Source of the DNA: Ichthyosporea sp. XGB-2017a
Taxonomy: Eukaryota > Opisthokonta > Ichthyosporea
Assembly (NCBI GenBank): GCA_002811675.1
Contig: PDIM01010258.1
Location: forward strand, 38,945 to 89,081
DNA length: 50,137 nt
Reading direction: 5' to 3'
In this document: positions 9,089 to 23,994 of the stretch, piece after piece
Layout of the letters: every line of letters starts with the position of its first letter
How positions within the stretch are numbered: the first letter of the stretch is position 1
The notes under the pieces: model-generated
Databases searched by the model: none
Told to the model about the DNA's origin: nothing
Seen by the model: the letters and a program-made list of their open reading frames with translations, nothing else
Program-made: the position numbers and the translations under genes

Positions 9089-12000
9089 TCAAGACGAGAT
9101 CGTTTCCTTAAGGTTCAACACCTGGTCATAAAATTTAGGGTGAGTAATCAGCACAAGGGACTCGCTACTGTTCCCAGCTTTTGTATGGGGCAACTCTTCA
9201 CTGAAGTTAATTTTAAAATCAATCATTTTGGTATCATACAATTGCGCAGAAGATTCTTGCTTTGTTTTAAGGCGCCCACGATCTGGGTTAGACGAGTCTA
9301 GCTCAATAGATATTCTCTTCCGATGAGGGAAAAGATACAAATATTCAAACGAGGAAAAGCAAAGTTTTGCAGTGGAGTTATTGTCGGACGTGCTGTCGGT
9401 ATAGGTACTTGATGCACCTGGGTGCTCTTTGCCAGTTATATTTGAAGTTGATGATTGGACAGACGCGGGTGGAGTTATTAGTGTACTTGAGCTTTGGGAT
9501 TTTCGACGCAGACGAATTATTCGTGCATTTGTCAGCAAGAGAAAAAATCTATGATCTAGGCTATGTTTTACTCCCAGCAAGGCCCTAATTTCAATATCCC
9601 ACATATCATTTTTGTCATTTCCATTTCGGTCCGTTTTAATAGAATTCAAACGCTCAAATTCTTCAATAATACTCAAAGGAAGCTCATTGCAGAACGATGG
9701 GGATTCTCTGTTAAACATTCCTTGGTTCAACGATGAAAGAACGAGAACTTCTAAAAATTCGATATCATTAGCTAGCGATATTATTCTCTCATCTTTCCAC
9801 TCTGCTTTCTCTTCGGTGTCTAGTTCATGGTCACAGCTAGGACTTAAAAGCTCTTTACTATTAACTTTCTTAAATTTTGGACCCCAGCGACGAAGCACAT
9901 TTATCTTCGAATTGCTCACAGAACCATTGGTACCACCGGTTCCGTTAATGACATCACCAAATCGTCCACTACATAAAAGTACATCCAGATAGAGGCTAGT
10001 GACTTCACGAGTACAGTTAGCCCATCTAACAACACCTCTGCTGTTACACTTCATGCGATGGACATCTGACAACAAAGGGAATTGACACGACGTTGAACAA
10101 AGTTCCTTACACTGAGTAAGCGTGAAAAGCATTTCTTCATTCATGAAGTTTAAATTAAATCGGCGGTCGGAAGCTGCAGATAGTTTTCTTTTGAGCGACC
10201 CATGCCTTTGGCCAGCAGCCGAATATGACGGCAAATGGGTCATAAACTTTCTCTTGTCTCCAGTAGTTGCAGTTATTCCTCGGTCACTAAAGTTATTATC
10301 ACAGCTTTGGCCTTTTTCCAAGCTACCTCTATTAATACTATATATCTCAAAGGAATCTTCCCCAACCTCAAGCCGGGAATTTGAAAGTGAATGTCGACGC
10401 CGTTGAGTATTTCCATCTTCAACTATATTAAGAACCCCTTGCCCTGAATGTGCAATCAATCCAAAAATACCACTCATCGGTTTTGCAACAGCACCGACGA
10501 CACCTTTGCCGAACCCAACAGCGTAATCACCAAAACCAGCGCTCTCGCTTGGTCGTACAATATCATTCGGAGTTTCGTTTTCATATCGCTCAGCCTTTGC
10601 ATCTTCAGTAATTTGCTTTTGAACTAAAAGTAGGGGCTGGTGCACGAGGCCAGCGATACCGCTTAGTACACCAAATCCAAGCCCAGCTGCACCTTCAGTT
10701 ATACCTTGCAAGGGAGTAGTATAGGCTGACTGGCTATTGATTCTGCTTTGGTCCATCCATTCCTGATGCTCCTTATCAAGCGACAGGGCCCCGACGTTAC
10801 GGGACAAAGAATGACTGAGGCTTATCACAGATTTCAGACTCCCGGCAAGTAAGTGAGTTGCTAAAGACCCGGCACCACCCAATACACCATAAACAGTCTC
10901 ACTAGGACTCGCTTTCCTCAAGCCCTCAATTGGCAGCAGGACCAGGTCAGAGATGCCTTCTTGAATATCTCTCAAAAGTCCAGAGACATTTCCAAACATT
11001 TCAAAAGAGGAAAGAAGGGAAGGGATACTAAAGAGAAGTTCTTTTGTGAACTTGGAAGAAAGAAGTTGCAATACATCTGCAGACTTCGCTACCGAAACAT
11101 TCAACAAAAGTGTTTCACTAAAACGAACAGGGGTTTCTACCAAGCTCAGGTATACTTTAACAGATGCTTCCATCGACACTTGAAAAATTAGTTCTCCTAT
11201 GTGAAGACGTTCAATGAAGGAAATCCCTTCCAGCTGTTGTTTGGGAATTCGTATAGCGAGCTCAGAGTCTCGTATAACCCAGAAATCGGGATATTCACCG
11301 CGCTCAGCCGGAGCGCATATCTCATTCATCAATGGCTGGGCACCAACAGCTCTAAAAAAGCAGCCTACATATTCCTTTATCAACTGAAAGCATTCTATTA
11401 AATACAGTTGTTCTAAATATACATGTGAAGGCGAAAGATTAATCGAAAGTTCCCGACAATAATTCCACCGAACAATTGAATTGCCAAATGAGCACTCTCC
11501 TTTGGCGCACGCAAAAGTGACATGGGCAAAAATATTCGTGCTATACAATAAGCCACGCATATCGTCATTGCTACACTTAATTATATTTCTCATACTAGCT
11601 TGTAAAGACAAAGGATGAGGGTACAGAAGGATAGTTCTCTTATTACCACAGAACATGTCTTCCAAAAATATCTGAAACAAAATGTACCTGTTGTCAGCCC
11701 GACAATACATATCAACTAAACGGGGTTCCAAGACAGGAACAAAAATCACAGATGAATACTTATATGTCGCCATTTCAGGATTGACCCAAGAAAATCTTCC
11801 GATAGTAAGGTTCGTGGAGCTAACAATACTAGGCAAGTACATCTGCATAGCGCTGGAGGAATCTTCATCCGAAGCTTCAAAATGGTGCCTAAACGAAAGT
11901 TCAGAGCATGAAATTTCCGCCACAGCTAGCACAAGTTTTCTGAAGTTGAACTCTTCAAAGAGCGAGCCTGAGATATCTGCTGGGGGTACAGTCTCCGAAA

Positions 12001-15000
12001 CCTTGTGTTTCTCTTCGTCCTGCTTTAGGGCCATAATACGAAGTCTTCCAAAGCGAATGGTATGGGATTCAAGAGATTTATCTTTACTCAAGAAGTTCTC
12101 TTCCTTAGATTCAAATTGTGAACTAAAAATCAGGTCAACATTAATTGGACACATTTTCGGCATGTTAGCTTCTTCAATCAAAATAACTTTCAGAACTCCT
12201 TCACACATTACACGGATGCGGCCAACAAGGTGCTCACCGCAGTTGAAAGTTAAGACAGTGTCACGGTTTTGTGAAGCCTCAAAAAGATTAATGACTTGCT
12301 GCTCATCTTTAGAGCTAGCTGTTTCACCATTTTCAGGAGTTAAACCAATAATGGCATAACTTTGCGAGCTTAACAATTCCTGCATAGCTGTATCTGGTTT
12401 ACTAATGTTGCCATGGGATGGACCTTTCATCACAATGATATTCGGAAACACCAGTTCTCCAGGCTTCAGGGTACCAGAAACACCCTCTATACCATTACGT
12501 CTATCTTTATGTCGATATTCCCCATCAATATCACGCGCGCGACCTTTAAGGACAGTATATTCGTATTTCGAGTGGAATTTGCACCAGGTATTAGGATGTT
12601 CAATTCTAAACGGGGCATGGAATCTTTTAGTGCGGTTCCATATAATATAGCAAGGTGAGCTATCTAGTTTTATACACAAATGTACACCACCACCGCTTGT
12701 CAAATCAAGATGAACAACAACAGGAATCCCTTGTATCCTACATGGTGCACTATCGGTTCCCGTCCCAAATACATGTACCCCAGGCACAATTGCAGATGCA
12801 AACTGATATAAAATCAATTCCAATGGAATCGGGCGGCTGAATAATTCACTTTTAATCAAGCTTCCATCTTTTCTTGTATCAGTGTCGTAAAACGAAAGCA
12901 TCATACAAAGACACATGTGCTTAATAGGATTTGAATCAAAATTCACTTTATCACTCCAAGCGTCAAGAGAACCAAATTGAATCCTTTTGCCTAGAGCAAG
13001 ACCCAATAAATGAGAGTTAAAAACTCTACTTTCGGAATTGGGATTCAACGGGACGCTCACAAAATCCCGCGTATCCACAAATAAAGGAGATTTCGCAAGA
13101 GCTGGTGCCTTTTCAATAGAGCTATTAAACAACCCAAAAAGCTGGTATGGCGTTTCATTTCTAACTACCAGGGGTTCTTCAAATGTAATTTTCCAATATC
13201 CCAATGAACTATACAACGGTTCAACAAGTTTATCACCACTTCCATCACGTTCTTCTGAACAAAACTGGCCGACATCAGGGTATATTGGTATCCACAAAAA
13301 ATTACAAACAACAACAATCCCAACATCATCGGAGCGACGTTCCTTCGGGCGAAACGAGAGGAAGATAGATTTTCCTGTACACAGGCAAGACTTTGTTGAT
13401 TCTAATGTATTTCCCAGGGAAGGTAAAGCAATTGTTTCCGAGGAAAACCAGCGCCATCTGCCATCGCAGAACAAAGCTTGAATGTAACTACGAGAAGCCA
13501 GAAAATCAAACTTGCCGGATTGATTCCACATAATCTCACAATTATGAAAATCCCTGTACGCGAATTGTCTAGTTTGAACAGCTTGAAATTCTATTTCCTG
13601 GCAGTTATTTTCTACTTCTGCGCTATTCGCAATCTGAGCGCAAGACGCGGCAGTACCAAAATGGCAGTAAAGTCCCATAGAAAAGTGATTTAATATCCGA
13701 GTATCAGGAATCAAGTCAACGATAATGCCTTCTCGACTACCGGAGAGCAAACCACCAGAATGGAAAACAAGTTTCATCACAGACACAAATTTAAGAAAAT
13801 TGCCATTTGGGTCCCTCTTTACAACCGGTATGTCCACATAGCTGACATGGTAGCGAAAAGGAGAGTACACAGTGAATTCAAAAAGTGAGCTGCTTAACTT
13901 ACGTTTAATGCTTATTAGCGAAAAGAAATTGATTGGGCACGCATTGACCTTACTTTGAACTCCGCAATCTTTCAAGTCGTTCCCACAAGTGGCATAGAAG
14001 CTTCGACACCCACCTGGATCATCAATAAATATACTGTACTGCTCCGACAAATCTAAAAAATGAAAAGGAATACTCTGATTCGGCTTTTCAAAAGGACGTT
14101 GCCACAATTCGTCCATGTCATGTGGATTTGCCTTGGTGTCAGAAAGTCTTTTATCTACAGTTCCTATATCACTTCTGTGTATACGAGGACCATTGTTAGA
14201 AATATAAAGGGCTTTGCTGAGCCGCACTGCCATTTTGCACCCAAACGAAAATTTATCTCTAAGGGTAAGCAACGGGAAGATATCAACATGAATAACATTG
14301 GTCTTCCGAAAAAGATAAATATTCTCCGACCGAGGTTTCGAAAGGGCTCGGATTACACGCATACAAACCCGCGCGCGGACAATGAATGTTATTTTATGCC
14401 CATTGGGGGAACATCCAGTGCCATTTCCACATGGACATACAACCAAAAATCGAGAAACATTGTCTTTCATCAAAATTTCCGATTTTTCCAATTCATCGAT
14501 ATTAACTTCTTTTACGTAAGTATCTAACTTGTCCACAAAAGTAGGCCGTTCACAAGGAACAGCAGCCGACCATCTAGAGTCACGAGATTTAAACCGGAGA
14601 CTTAGCAAGGCAGAATCATCAGTCGATGACTCAAGAAAGTCTTTTTGTACAGTCAGTGCCCTCGAGCTAGCACCCGCACAAATATAAGATTGTCTTAATC
14701 TCTCTTTTTCCACTGCCTCACTACCAGATGGGTTGACAGGAGAAACAACATCTGCACAAATGTCAATGCCAGTATAGTTATGAACATGTACAAAACCAAA
14801 TATCTTAATAAGGACTTGGCTGGGGTTTACAGGTATATACGAAAAGCAGTAGGTATTTCCAGAAAAATCGAAAAACATCCAGTTTACATTTTCTTGAAGA
14901 CTTTTCTCTTTAGAAGGAAAAACAAAACGCTTCCAAGTGGTACACTTTCCCGATCTCATTCCGGTATAAGGCCCATTAGCAGTTAACGATGTCGCAAACA

Positions 15001-18000
15001 TAATATCTCGACATTTCCCAACAGTTGTCAAGCTATGAGCAGAATGAGGGAGGACTACAACATATTGTTCAGAGTTTGAGCTTCGCACATACAAAGCAGT
15101 ACCTGTTTCATTAACCAATGTGATTTGGCCAAGAAAGATATTTGGAATATTTTCCTTTTCTAATGCCGAAGACGTGTGCAATGGGAAAAATATTATTTTT
15201 TCCTCTTGAATATAGTTCCACAGTTTTAGGCAGTTTGATATTGAGGTCAGGTTATCGGAAGAGAGAAGTAAGTTTGCTTCACGAATATTCGTGCATGTAT
15301 TCGATATAGCAGGGAACTTATGAGCAGATGTTAGTACGCTATATAGTCGACACATGGCCTCGGAGCTCTGGTCAAAATTTTTGTACATAAAGCTTCCACA
15401 GCAGCTCAGAAGAAGACTATCAACTGCACGAGCCCAATCAAACACAAACACCGAAATCAATTCACACTCAATATCAACAACTGCGTTTGCGTTCTGAAAA
15501 GTAGATACATTTCCCACAAACCCTTCACAAAATATTTTTAGCAAAGGTAGGGAACAAATATTCAAAGATGCAAAGTCACCATTATCCCTTATTGGGAGCC
15601 ACCTGCCATTGCCAGTGTTCAGTTTCTCAATTTTGGGCCTTGATAGGATTGTATTCTGGAGCTTCAGTCCACCTTCTGCTCTTGGGATTTCATTTATCAA
15701 TTTAATTACCAGCTCTATATTTGGATTTTCAATAGAAAGTGTATTACAATGTCCAAATGCCGGATTAAGTAAGCTTGATATTGTAATGCATGCAAGCAAT
15801 GAAGACGGGGGAAATATGGCACAGTTATCTTCATCAGATAGTCCATTAACGCCCTCAATACGAACAGACAACTTCCACCCTTCAGCAGTGGCAATCTGCG
15901 CTTGCTTGGATGTAAGAGTAAGGCAAGATACTTCATTGATAGAACATCTAAATGTTTGAACTGTAACATACCCGTTCAAAGAATCATCCCAGAATGAAAC
16001 AACAATAACTGCATTGTAAACACGATCTTGGTCTTCCAGTTCACTTAAGTCAACGGGAAGAGGCAAGACAATAAGGTTCCTAATTTTGCGACAGCAATCG
16101 TACCTCCAGGCAACCGATGCACATTGGTTAGACCCAGAGGAATGCTCATGAACCACTACTTCATTTCGCTGAGGTATTAGGCAAACATCACCACCTCCGT
16201 TACATGTTACACACAAAACTTCAGCATCTAAGAGGCTGTGCTTTAGTTCCAGCACTTCAAAATCACAAAAAGCTTCTTCACTAGACCTGTTGTTCATGAA
16301 AGACGATTTGTCAACTGAAACGATCGGCAAAACCAAATCCTTTTCCAATCGGTCATAAAATTCTAAAACATACTGTGATACACCAACTACTTTTACATCT
16401 GAATACAAATGGGATTTCCATATCTGATGAACAACTTTTCCATGATTAAGAATGGTATAAAATCCAATATCTACACACGGGGAGCAGTTAGCTATTGAGA
16501 AGGCTTCAACACCACAATGCTTCCCGTATGCTGTCCCTTTACCCAAAGCAAAGCTACTGGTGTTGGACAAAAGAATGCTCATTCCCATGTCACATATTGT
16601 TGTTTTGCAAAACCCCGTTTTAAAAACACCAAGAGGAGTGGATATTAAAACTGGGTCTATATGTTGGTGTCCTACAAGTCTGGTTTCATAAAGTATGGCT
16701 ATTTCCTCGTGCCATGCAGCAACAATAGGGTAGTCTGTTTGTGAAGGTGAGCAGTTAACTTTCGCTGGAGATTTACTTGAGTCCACCTTTAAAAGGTGAA
16801 AGCAAACATTACATTTACCTGCGTTGACTTTAAGTTTAAGAGATTGGTCAAGTTTTGGAGTTTGGTTCAGCTCAACAGCTTCCATATTCGCACCGTTCAT
16901 ACCCCGCTTGTTTGGGGGCCCATTCAATGTTACGCATTCCTTAAAAAAATTAAGGATATTAAGCACACAAATATTGCTTAGTGCAAAATCGCAAACCCCA
17001 ACTGTAACATGCGCGACAGTTGCATTCTTTTCATTTCCTACATTGATCTGCCAAAATGGGAATACTCTGAATGATAAAGGGTCTTTTCTACACTTCCCAT
17101 GAAATAAAGAATGCTCTCTACAATTCGATCCCGTCAATTCAGGATTTTTACAGCAGCGCAATTCTATTTCTTCTATAGAAAAATTCAACTCTTTAGAATT
17201 CTTCACACTGTACCAAATATTACAGAAAAGTAAGTGTCGAACGTCTATTTCCCAATTTGAAGACCTTTTGCAAACCTTAGTCGTCTCTTCGGCACGGTCA
17301 TGGCAGCTTAGGCTTAGACAAGCTCGATTAACTCCCGCGGTATACTCTAACCTATACATTTGAGATTGAGCACCGTTGCCTTTATCTGGAACTTCTTTCT
17401 TTTCATGCGTTCGGGCAGGGCTATATTCACTTTCTTGACTTTGCCCATTACCAAATAATTCAAGAAAGCGTACTAGGTTGTTCTGATAAGACATCAACAA
17501 TAAATTGATGTCATGACTACACAAAGCAATTTCAATATCATTTGACTCAATTGTTTTAGTGTCAAAGCTTATATCTAAGCACTCCTGGTATTTAGGTGCA
17601 TATTCAACTGCTTGATTGCAGTCAATATACCATCTTGTTAGACCAACAAGCACTTCGGTATCAAGCTCACTGATGATACTAAATTCATTGCGCAGCTTAT
17701 TGCCAACATCACTATCTAGACCCCACTCAAGTGCAGGGTTTCCGGACGAAAATAGTCGTGCCCGGGGATCCGATAGTTCTTTCAAATGCTTAAAACAGCC
17801 AGTTCCAATGGAGAATTTTTTAAATCTAATGCAAACAATAGCATCCGACATCACAGGGGAAGGAATCTTCGTTTTTTCCAAAGTATCAATTGTAATTACT
17901 TTCCCGTTTTCGGCCGTTGGGCGGCTACCTTCAAACCCAAGCCCACTTTGGCAGCTCACATTCGCATTCAGGTCAACTTCTGTAGCATTTACCGTAGGAT

Positions 18001-21000
18001 TAAAGGAGCATGGCCCTTCGTACTTAACACAAACCTGATGCATTTGAATAATAAAGGAATCCCCTGCACAGGCTAACTGCTCACCTTCAAGGCTGTACGG
18101 AACAATAGCGCGAAAGCCCTCGAACACCATATCCACGTTTAGATCATTAATATTGTCAAACACACTCGCTCCAGTCTCATTAGTAGCATTGGCGCTATCT
18201 GCAGGTACATGTTTTGAAGAACGAATAACGGGATGATTCATTATCGGTGACACTGAGACATACATATCACATATTGGCTGGCTCCACACAACAAAATCTA
18301 ATGGAGCAATACGCAAATGCAAGTTTTTTGAAGGGATTTCATCACACACACTTTCGTTCATGTGATGTACATTTCTATAGGCAAAGTCAAGCAGCGGCCC
18401 TTTCGTATTGTTCGCCTCGTGTTCCTTCACCATGGTAGATTTGGGAGAACTAGCAATATCAACATGTCGTAGAGCAAGCTCTTTGCTGTAACCGAACAAT
18501 ACATGCTTGCCAATAAATCTCACAGGGTCCTCGTCACTTGCAACAGGATCCATAGAATTTGCAAAAAACGCTGAGCATAATGGGGTCATGCCAGTAGAAC
18601 TGCTCACATTTTCATATCTATCGAAAATGCACGCAGCTTCCGCAATTGTAAATAAAAATAACTCTCTGCACAGAGTCTCACCTTTTGTGTCCATTTCTAC
18701 CGTTTTCTCAACGGCCAAGCCATCAATACACATCCCTAGGTATGTCAATTCATTCCCACTGTCAATAAATACATTGCCCTCAGACCCACGTGAGGCATTT
18801 ACATTTACGTCATTCTCCAAGAGAAAGCATACATGCAAGCGATCCAGAGCAAGCTGGGCAAAAAAGCTTCCTTTGGCAGCACGCCCTCCAGACAAGCCCC
18901 TCTTTTCCTCGCAAATACTTTCTATTTCAGAATGTGCTCCATGAGAAACGCTTGCCGTAGAATGGTCCACCTTAGAACTTATAAAGGCAGTTTTACATAC
19001 TCGGGCTTGGCTCAATGTGGGAGCGGTAGTCTTACGTATTCGCTTCGGTCGTAAAAAAACGTTGACGGAATCCATTACATCTGACATTTGATTGAGAAGA
19101 AGCAATATTGCCCTCAGATGGATAGAGCAGAAAGACATTTTAATTTCGCCAACAGAGGCATTGACTCGAACATCTTCAAAACACTGGCCAAGCTCTCCTT
19201 TGGAGATATTTAAGAAAGAGTACACAATTATTTCTAAGGACAATGATTCGAATACTGAAACACGTTTCAAAGCACTTTTTCGGTCACCATAAACATCAAA
19301 TGGGTCACCAGACTGATAGTGGAAGTATGACAAGTCTTTATAAACACCAGGTGAATGTGATGATGACAGGTACGTAACACTGCAGCCATGAAAAGTAAAA
19401 GATAATCTTTGATCGTCTGTTTGAGCATTCGATTCAAGAAGGCGATATACAGAATCTACGCAAGAGAGGGTTTCACGTAAAGGGAATAAATCTGCGAAAT
19501 CGAAATCTAATTGTTCGCATTTTGAGTTCACGGTTATCAGAGGGCTTACAAACACCAAAGTATTGTTAAAAATAGCCGTAACCAAGACCGAATATCTTGC
19601 TTCAACGTTTTCATTTCTAAGAACTTGGTTTAACGTAACACAAAAATCTTTCAGCTCAGAAAGAGGCCGTTTTTCACTAGTACTTGACAAAGGTGCTCCG
19701 CGGTTGGCAAATACGCCCTTGTCACACATACAAATACTTTGCCATTCACCACATGCTAAATCAAATACATGACGGTCAATGAACGCTTTGGACGATGAGT
19801 TACAAAAACCAACAAAAAAAGGATTTACAGTAACTTTCAAAACCATAAAAGACATAAGCCTGTTTGGAAGGTCGTTGGTGGCGCTTGTATCTACACCAGA
19901 GTGACTTTCCAGCTTACTTTTGTTTAGACTGCAGTCTTTCAGTGAGTTATTAGTTACGCTCGACTCATCAGAATACAATGAGCGTTTATCTGCATTCGAT
20001 AGCGAGTCCGCATTAGTCGCGGAAGGTGTTAGCATTGCCCCACTTGACTCGAGGCAAGAGGATGTTACAGTGGATAGTCGTTGTGCGCCACTTGGAGGCT
20101 CGGATGACACGGTATATTGCACACGACGCGAAGATTTCAAGCGCTTTTTACTTACCAAAGGGAAATGCGGAAAAAGAAATGCTGGAGAATCACAAGAGAC
20201 AAGACATTCTTTTTTATCAAATGGATTGAAGAACTGAAGGTCGGAAAGCCATTCCAAAAGCAAACCATCCCACACGAAAATGAAAGAAGAAATATCCGCA
20301 AACATTAAAGAGCAACATTTGATAAAAGATGATGATGCGTAATCAATATCTGATTTTGGAAATTCTAATGCGAGGTTGACAAACGCACGTGACTCCGACA
20401 AACCGTTACTGGTCGAAGTGTCAAAGGCACAAAGTAACAGCTTTGAGACATCACCCACTCGAAGGCCCCCCACAATGTTGCCCAACATCAGCGACGCCGA
20501 CTTCTTGTATTCATCGCTGTATAAAGAGAAAAGTACATTCTCAAGCGCAAGTTCAATATACACCTGCGAAGCACTTGTCGATTTGTTTAAGATGTTTCCT
20601 TCATTTACCCACTTACCACAACATGCTTCCAAGAATTCCACTTTTGGGCATTTTTCCAGACAAAACGACGGAAAAAGAACATCTTTATGGGATAATGTCG
20701 TACGAAGCACCCACGAGTGCACCCATGTTTCGACAAAGGAAAATTGAGGCCGGGATAGCTTCAATGTCAGCATTGCGAGTTCGATCTGAAGGACTGAAGA
20801 AGTTATTATACTCAACTCGTCTTCACTAGACATATCATACAAGTTGAGAGCATCTCCACTTGAATAGCGTAATTGAAATGAAAATGGGGAAGACAAGCTT
20901 GACGATTCAAAACGTAAATTTCTATCACAAAGCAGTGTAGTTTCAGAAATCTTTTCATTTATACCAAGGGCATTAAGAGAAAGAATCACATTCTTTGCCT

Positions 21001-23375
21001 CAAAAGCATATTTCGACTGCAAACTGGCCAACGATTTTTTGATTCCATCAATGTCTGCTACCATTCCAGCACAAAAGGCAATTTTCAGAATATTAAATAA
21101 CTCCTTGTTTCTGTTCGAGCGACTTAATACCATGTGAGCTTCATCTAAGCTGAGGCACAAAACTGGGAGCAACGAGATTGCATTTTTTAAATTTTTTCCC
21201 CCAAATTGCGTACAAAATTCATTATCGTATGTGCCGGTCGCAAGAGCTACTCTTACTGAAATACTGTATGCAATTACATTGAAGTGAAAATGGCTGCCCA
21301 TTTCGATAACGCGAGCTATTCCATCTAATATGTCATCTTCAGTCAAGCTACTATCAACATTTAAGGCATCATCCTCTATAGTTACAAATTTAGAATTTTG
21401 CTTCGACCTATGCCTTCCTCTTGTCCCCTCGGTGTTATCAAAATTCACCATTTCCATCAAAAATATATATACACCATTGTCAATAAAGACATTTATATCA
21501 CTGCATATAATATAGTTGTCTTGATGGTCCCCTGCACTATTATTTCGGACCCACATAGCTTGAAATCTCGTAACTCCAGTATCTCTCTCAAACCAATCTG
21601 GGAGTTCAAGCTCAGAAAACCATTCCAACAAATTAGCACTATTTAAGTCACTATCCATATGGTTCTTCGATCCCATTTCACATACATACACAAGCTCCCG
21701 TGATTGTCGTTCAGCCAGAGACGATCCAACAACGGAATCCACAAACTCAACCCCCTCTGTTCCTAAGCTGTCTTTAAACAAAGGGATACCAAACGCGACG
21801 TGATGTACCCCCATGCAGCAGTCTACCACACGAGCTAGTGAATTATTAACAATAAGACAAAACAGAGTCTTCTGAATAACAATCGACCCTAAATGAGTGC
21901 TTACAAGACAGCGTCGCCCCTTGATACCTTTTTTTTTGCCCACGGTGCATTTGGTTATAGATATGAGAATACTGTCTACATGCACATCAATCCGTACAAC
22001 ACTAGCGCTTCCTAATTTCATATTTTCATTCAAAGAAAAGCTCGTGTTGCTCTCATTGTTAGCTTGGGAAGAAAAGAAACTGTACGCCCATTCTCCCCAA
22101 GTCGCTCCTTCTTCCTCATTCGATTTCAAAGTGTCACCGAAGTCCTGCTGAAGTGAGATGGAGTTCACCTCATCCGTGGCTGATAGCTTTGTGTTTGCAT
22201 TACTAAGGTTTTCCTCCATTTTCTTTACTTTTGAACATGAATGCTCCTTTCCATGTCCTGCTTCACATACACTTTTTAAATAATCTTCTATATTAGTGAA
22301 AAACTTTTCAACACCCGGCGCAAGAACTGAAATAGGAAGTTCTCTATTCGAGGTCTCTAATGAATCCTCAGAATACAATCTACCTTTCATTTCTCCATGT
22401 TTCATATCAGCTTCCTTCGAAAACAAGTTGTTTATGACCAGGGCCATCATTTGCATTTGCTCATTGCTTAAATTTGCAAGAATCGATCCCATATCCACAC
22501 GCATATTCAATGCCTTTGGTAGGAAGTTTTCTAGTAGAGTTGACAAAGAGCAACTTAGCGAAAATCTGTATAAAATCGGATCCTGATAGTACACAGAACA
22601 GAGATAGTCAAGAAAAAGGCGCACATGAATCAGCACAATAATTTTCAACAACAATAACAGCACGCTTTGCAATACTCACCTGATAGACAACAACTTTTCC
22701 CTTTCTGTCAACTTGATCCAAACACAAAGTTAAGTCATCAATTTCCAACCGTTTATGTACTACACAAGCATCACCTGTGATCTTATGAAAGCATTTTACC
22801 CCTTGAGTATCCACCGAGAAGTAACGCAACGCCTTAAGAGACAAAGAGGCAACCACGTTTACGTCACTGTCCACATACTTTAGTATAAGACTATTTACGG
22901 ACACAGTTATATTCTGCATAATTTGCATAAGAATCTGCTTCATGTAGCTGCTTTCTCCTTTGCCTGCCCTAGGGGGAGCGTTGTTTTCCTCCAATTCCGA
23001 TACCTGCTCAGCTGCTTGCTTCTCCAGTTTTTCTACTCCGTTTGTATCTTTATCTACCTCCTTATGGCCCTTCCCTCTTCTTTTGGCGGCCCCTGTAGGC
23101 ATAAGAACTACCTCTATTGTATTGATCGTCACCTCTAGTGGCTCAGCAGTGATCTGCGTCACCGGAAAATGGATAATTAACTCATGCACATACCCGCTAG
23201 AGATAAAGATTCCAGACGATTGTGATAAAAACTCCTCTTCAAGATTCTCTGCATTTAATTCAAGATTGTGAAGCACTATATCGCCCCCCCATAGGTCCAA
23301 ATTAGATACGGACACATTCTTTACATACTTGTGAACGTAGGACATTAAAAATCTGGATATCAGAGCGTTTAGCAT
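9089..23375 (-). CDS. VPS13B: VPS13B (COH1)-like bridge lipid-transfer protein (two exons)
   Basis: Exons 22680-23375 and 9089-22582 join in phase 0 to give 4729 residues; human VPS13B is about 4000. VPS13 proteins are rod-shaped hydrophobic channels that move phospholipids between organelles; VPS13B acts at the Golgi and endosomes. The N-terminal chorein region is of the VPS13B type: LMSYVHKYVKNVSVSNLDLW, GGDIVLHNLEL, HELIIHFP and EPLEVTINTIEVVL within residues 1-90, then LILKYVDSDV. The splice junction falls at VVYQ/DPILYRF, a conserved stretch. VAB-like adaptor-binding sequence occurs from about 3100 to 3900. A Gly-rich ATG2-C-like stretch (GLLRDIQEGISDLVLLPIEG) is near 4109 and a PH-like end (LDHRFFLLLTNARIIRLRRK) near 4570. 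Numerous Ser/Asn-rich insertions explain the extra length. The first ATG of the exon at 23375 is the start. Confidence 0.93.
22583..22679 (-). other. Spliceosomal intron of the VPS13B gene (97 bp)
   Basis: On the minus strand GTGAGT follows TATCAG at 22679, and the acceptor ACTATCAG ends at 22583. Both exon edges have the same TATCAG, so the exact cut is inferred from reading frame and homology. Splicing joins VVVYQ to DPILYRFSL in phase 0. Unspliced, the first exon stops after 23 extra codons. Confidence 0.92.
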
Positions 23376-23994
23376 TGTGCAAAAAATTAATTACAACTAC
23401 AAATCCCACTCAATGTGCCAGAAAATCTAAGGGTTGACCCTTGCCCCAATCAACCCATGTCATTCATTCTTTCCCTTCCACCTTTCTTTTTCTTACTATT
23501 TCTCTTTTCTCGATCCTCCTTTCTTCTCTAAACCACCTATCGAGTGCTAATTCAGGACACCACGAAAAGCAAAAGAAAAATAACAACAAAATAAAAATAA
23601 AAAAGAGAAAGTAAAATAAAAAAAAAAGAGAGAAAAAACCAAACCTGAAACAAAAAAAACAAACGGGTGCACTGCAGCAGTGCCAATAGAAACAAAATAA
23701 AGTAGACCTTTTATTTCTCTGTTAGAGGGAGTCACAACACCTCCTCCCACAGCACCCACCAGCGAGCTAGCTAGCTAGAGCTGCAGACTGCAGGGGTGTG
23801 CTTGAACCTGCTGCCCTCCAGTGTGGCTGGATGGATAGAGAAGGGGTGTGACTACTCGGAATGTGTGGATGGGGGAGTGAGTGAGTGAGTATAGTTATAA
23901 ATGAACGGTGACCTAGTGTGGGTGATTGTATTGTAGTGGCTGGATTGGAGTGTTGGGGTGCTTCGTCATTCATATCACTAAAGAGGGGTGCATG
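23376..23994. other. Intergenic region: VPS13B promoter side and Dam1-like gene 3' flank
   Basis: No gene recognised. It holds a ~75-base A-rich purine tract (about 23568-23642), a GCTAGCTAGCTAG run near 23765, a GAGT tetranucleotide repeat at about 23875-23890 and a minus-strand AATAAA at 23710-23715 that could end the Dam1-like transcript. The TTATAAATG at 23895-23903 resembles a TATA element. Confidence 0.45.

Noticed and set aside
9089-22582. Possible frameshifts or hidden introns in the very long VPS13B exon
   Set aside because: The frame is open for about 4500 codons and VPS13-type sequence is recognisable at both ends and in the middle, so no break is needed.
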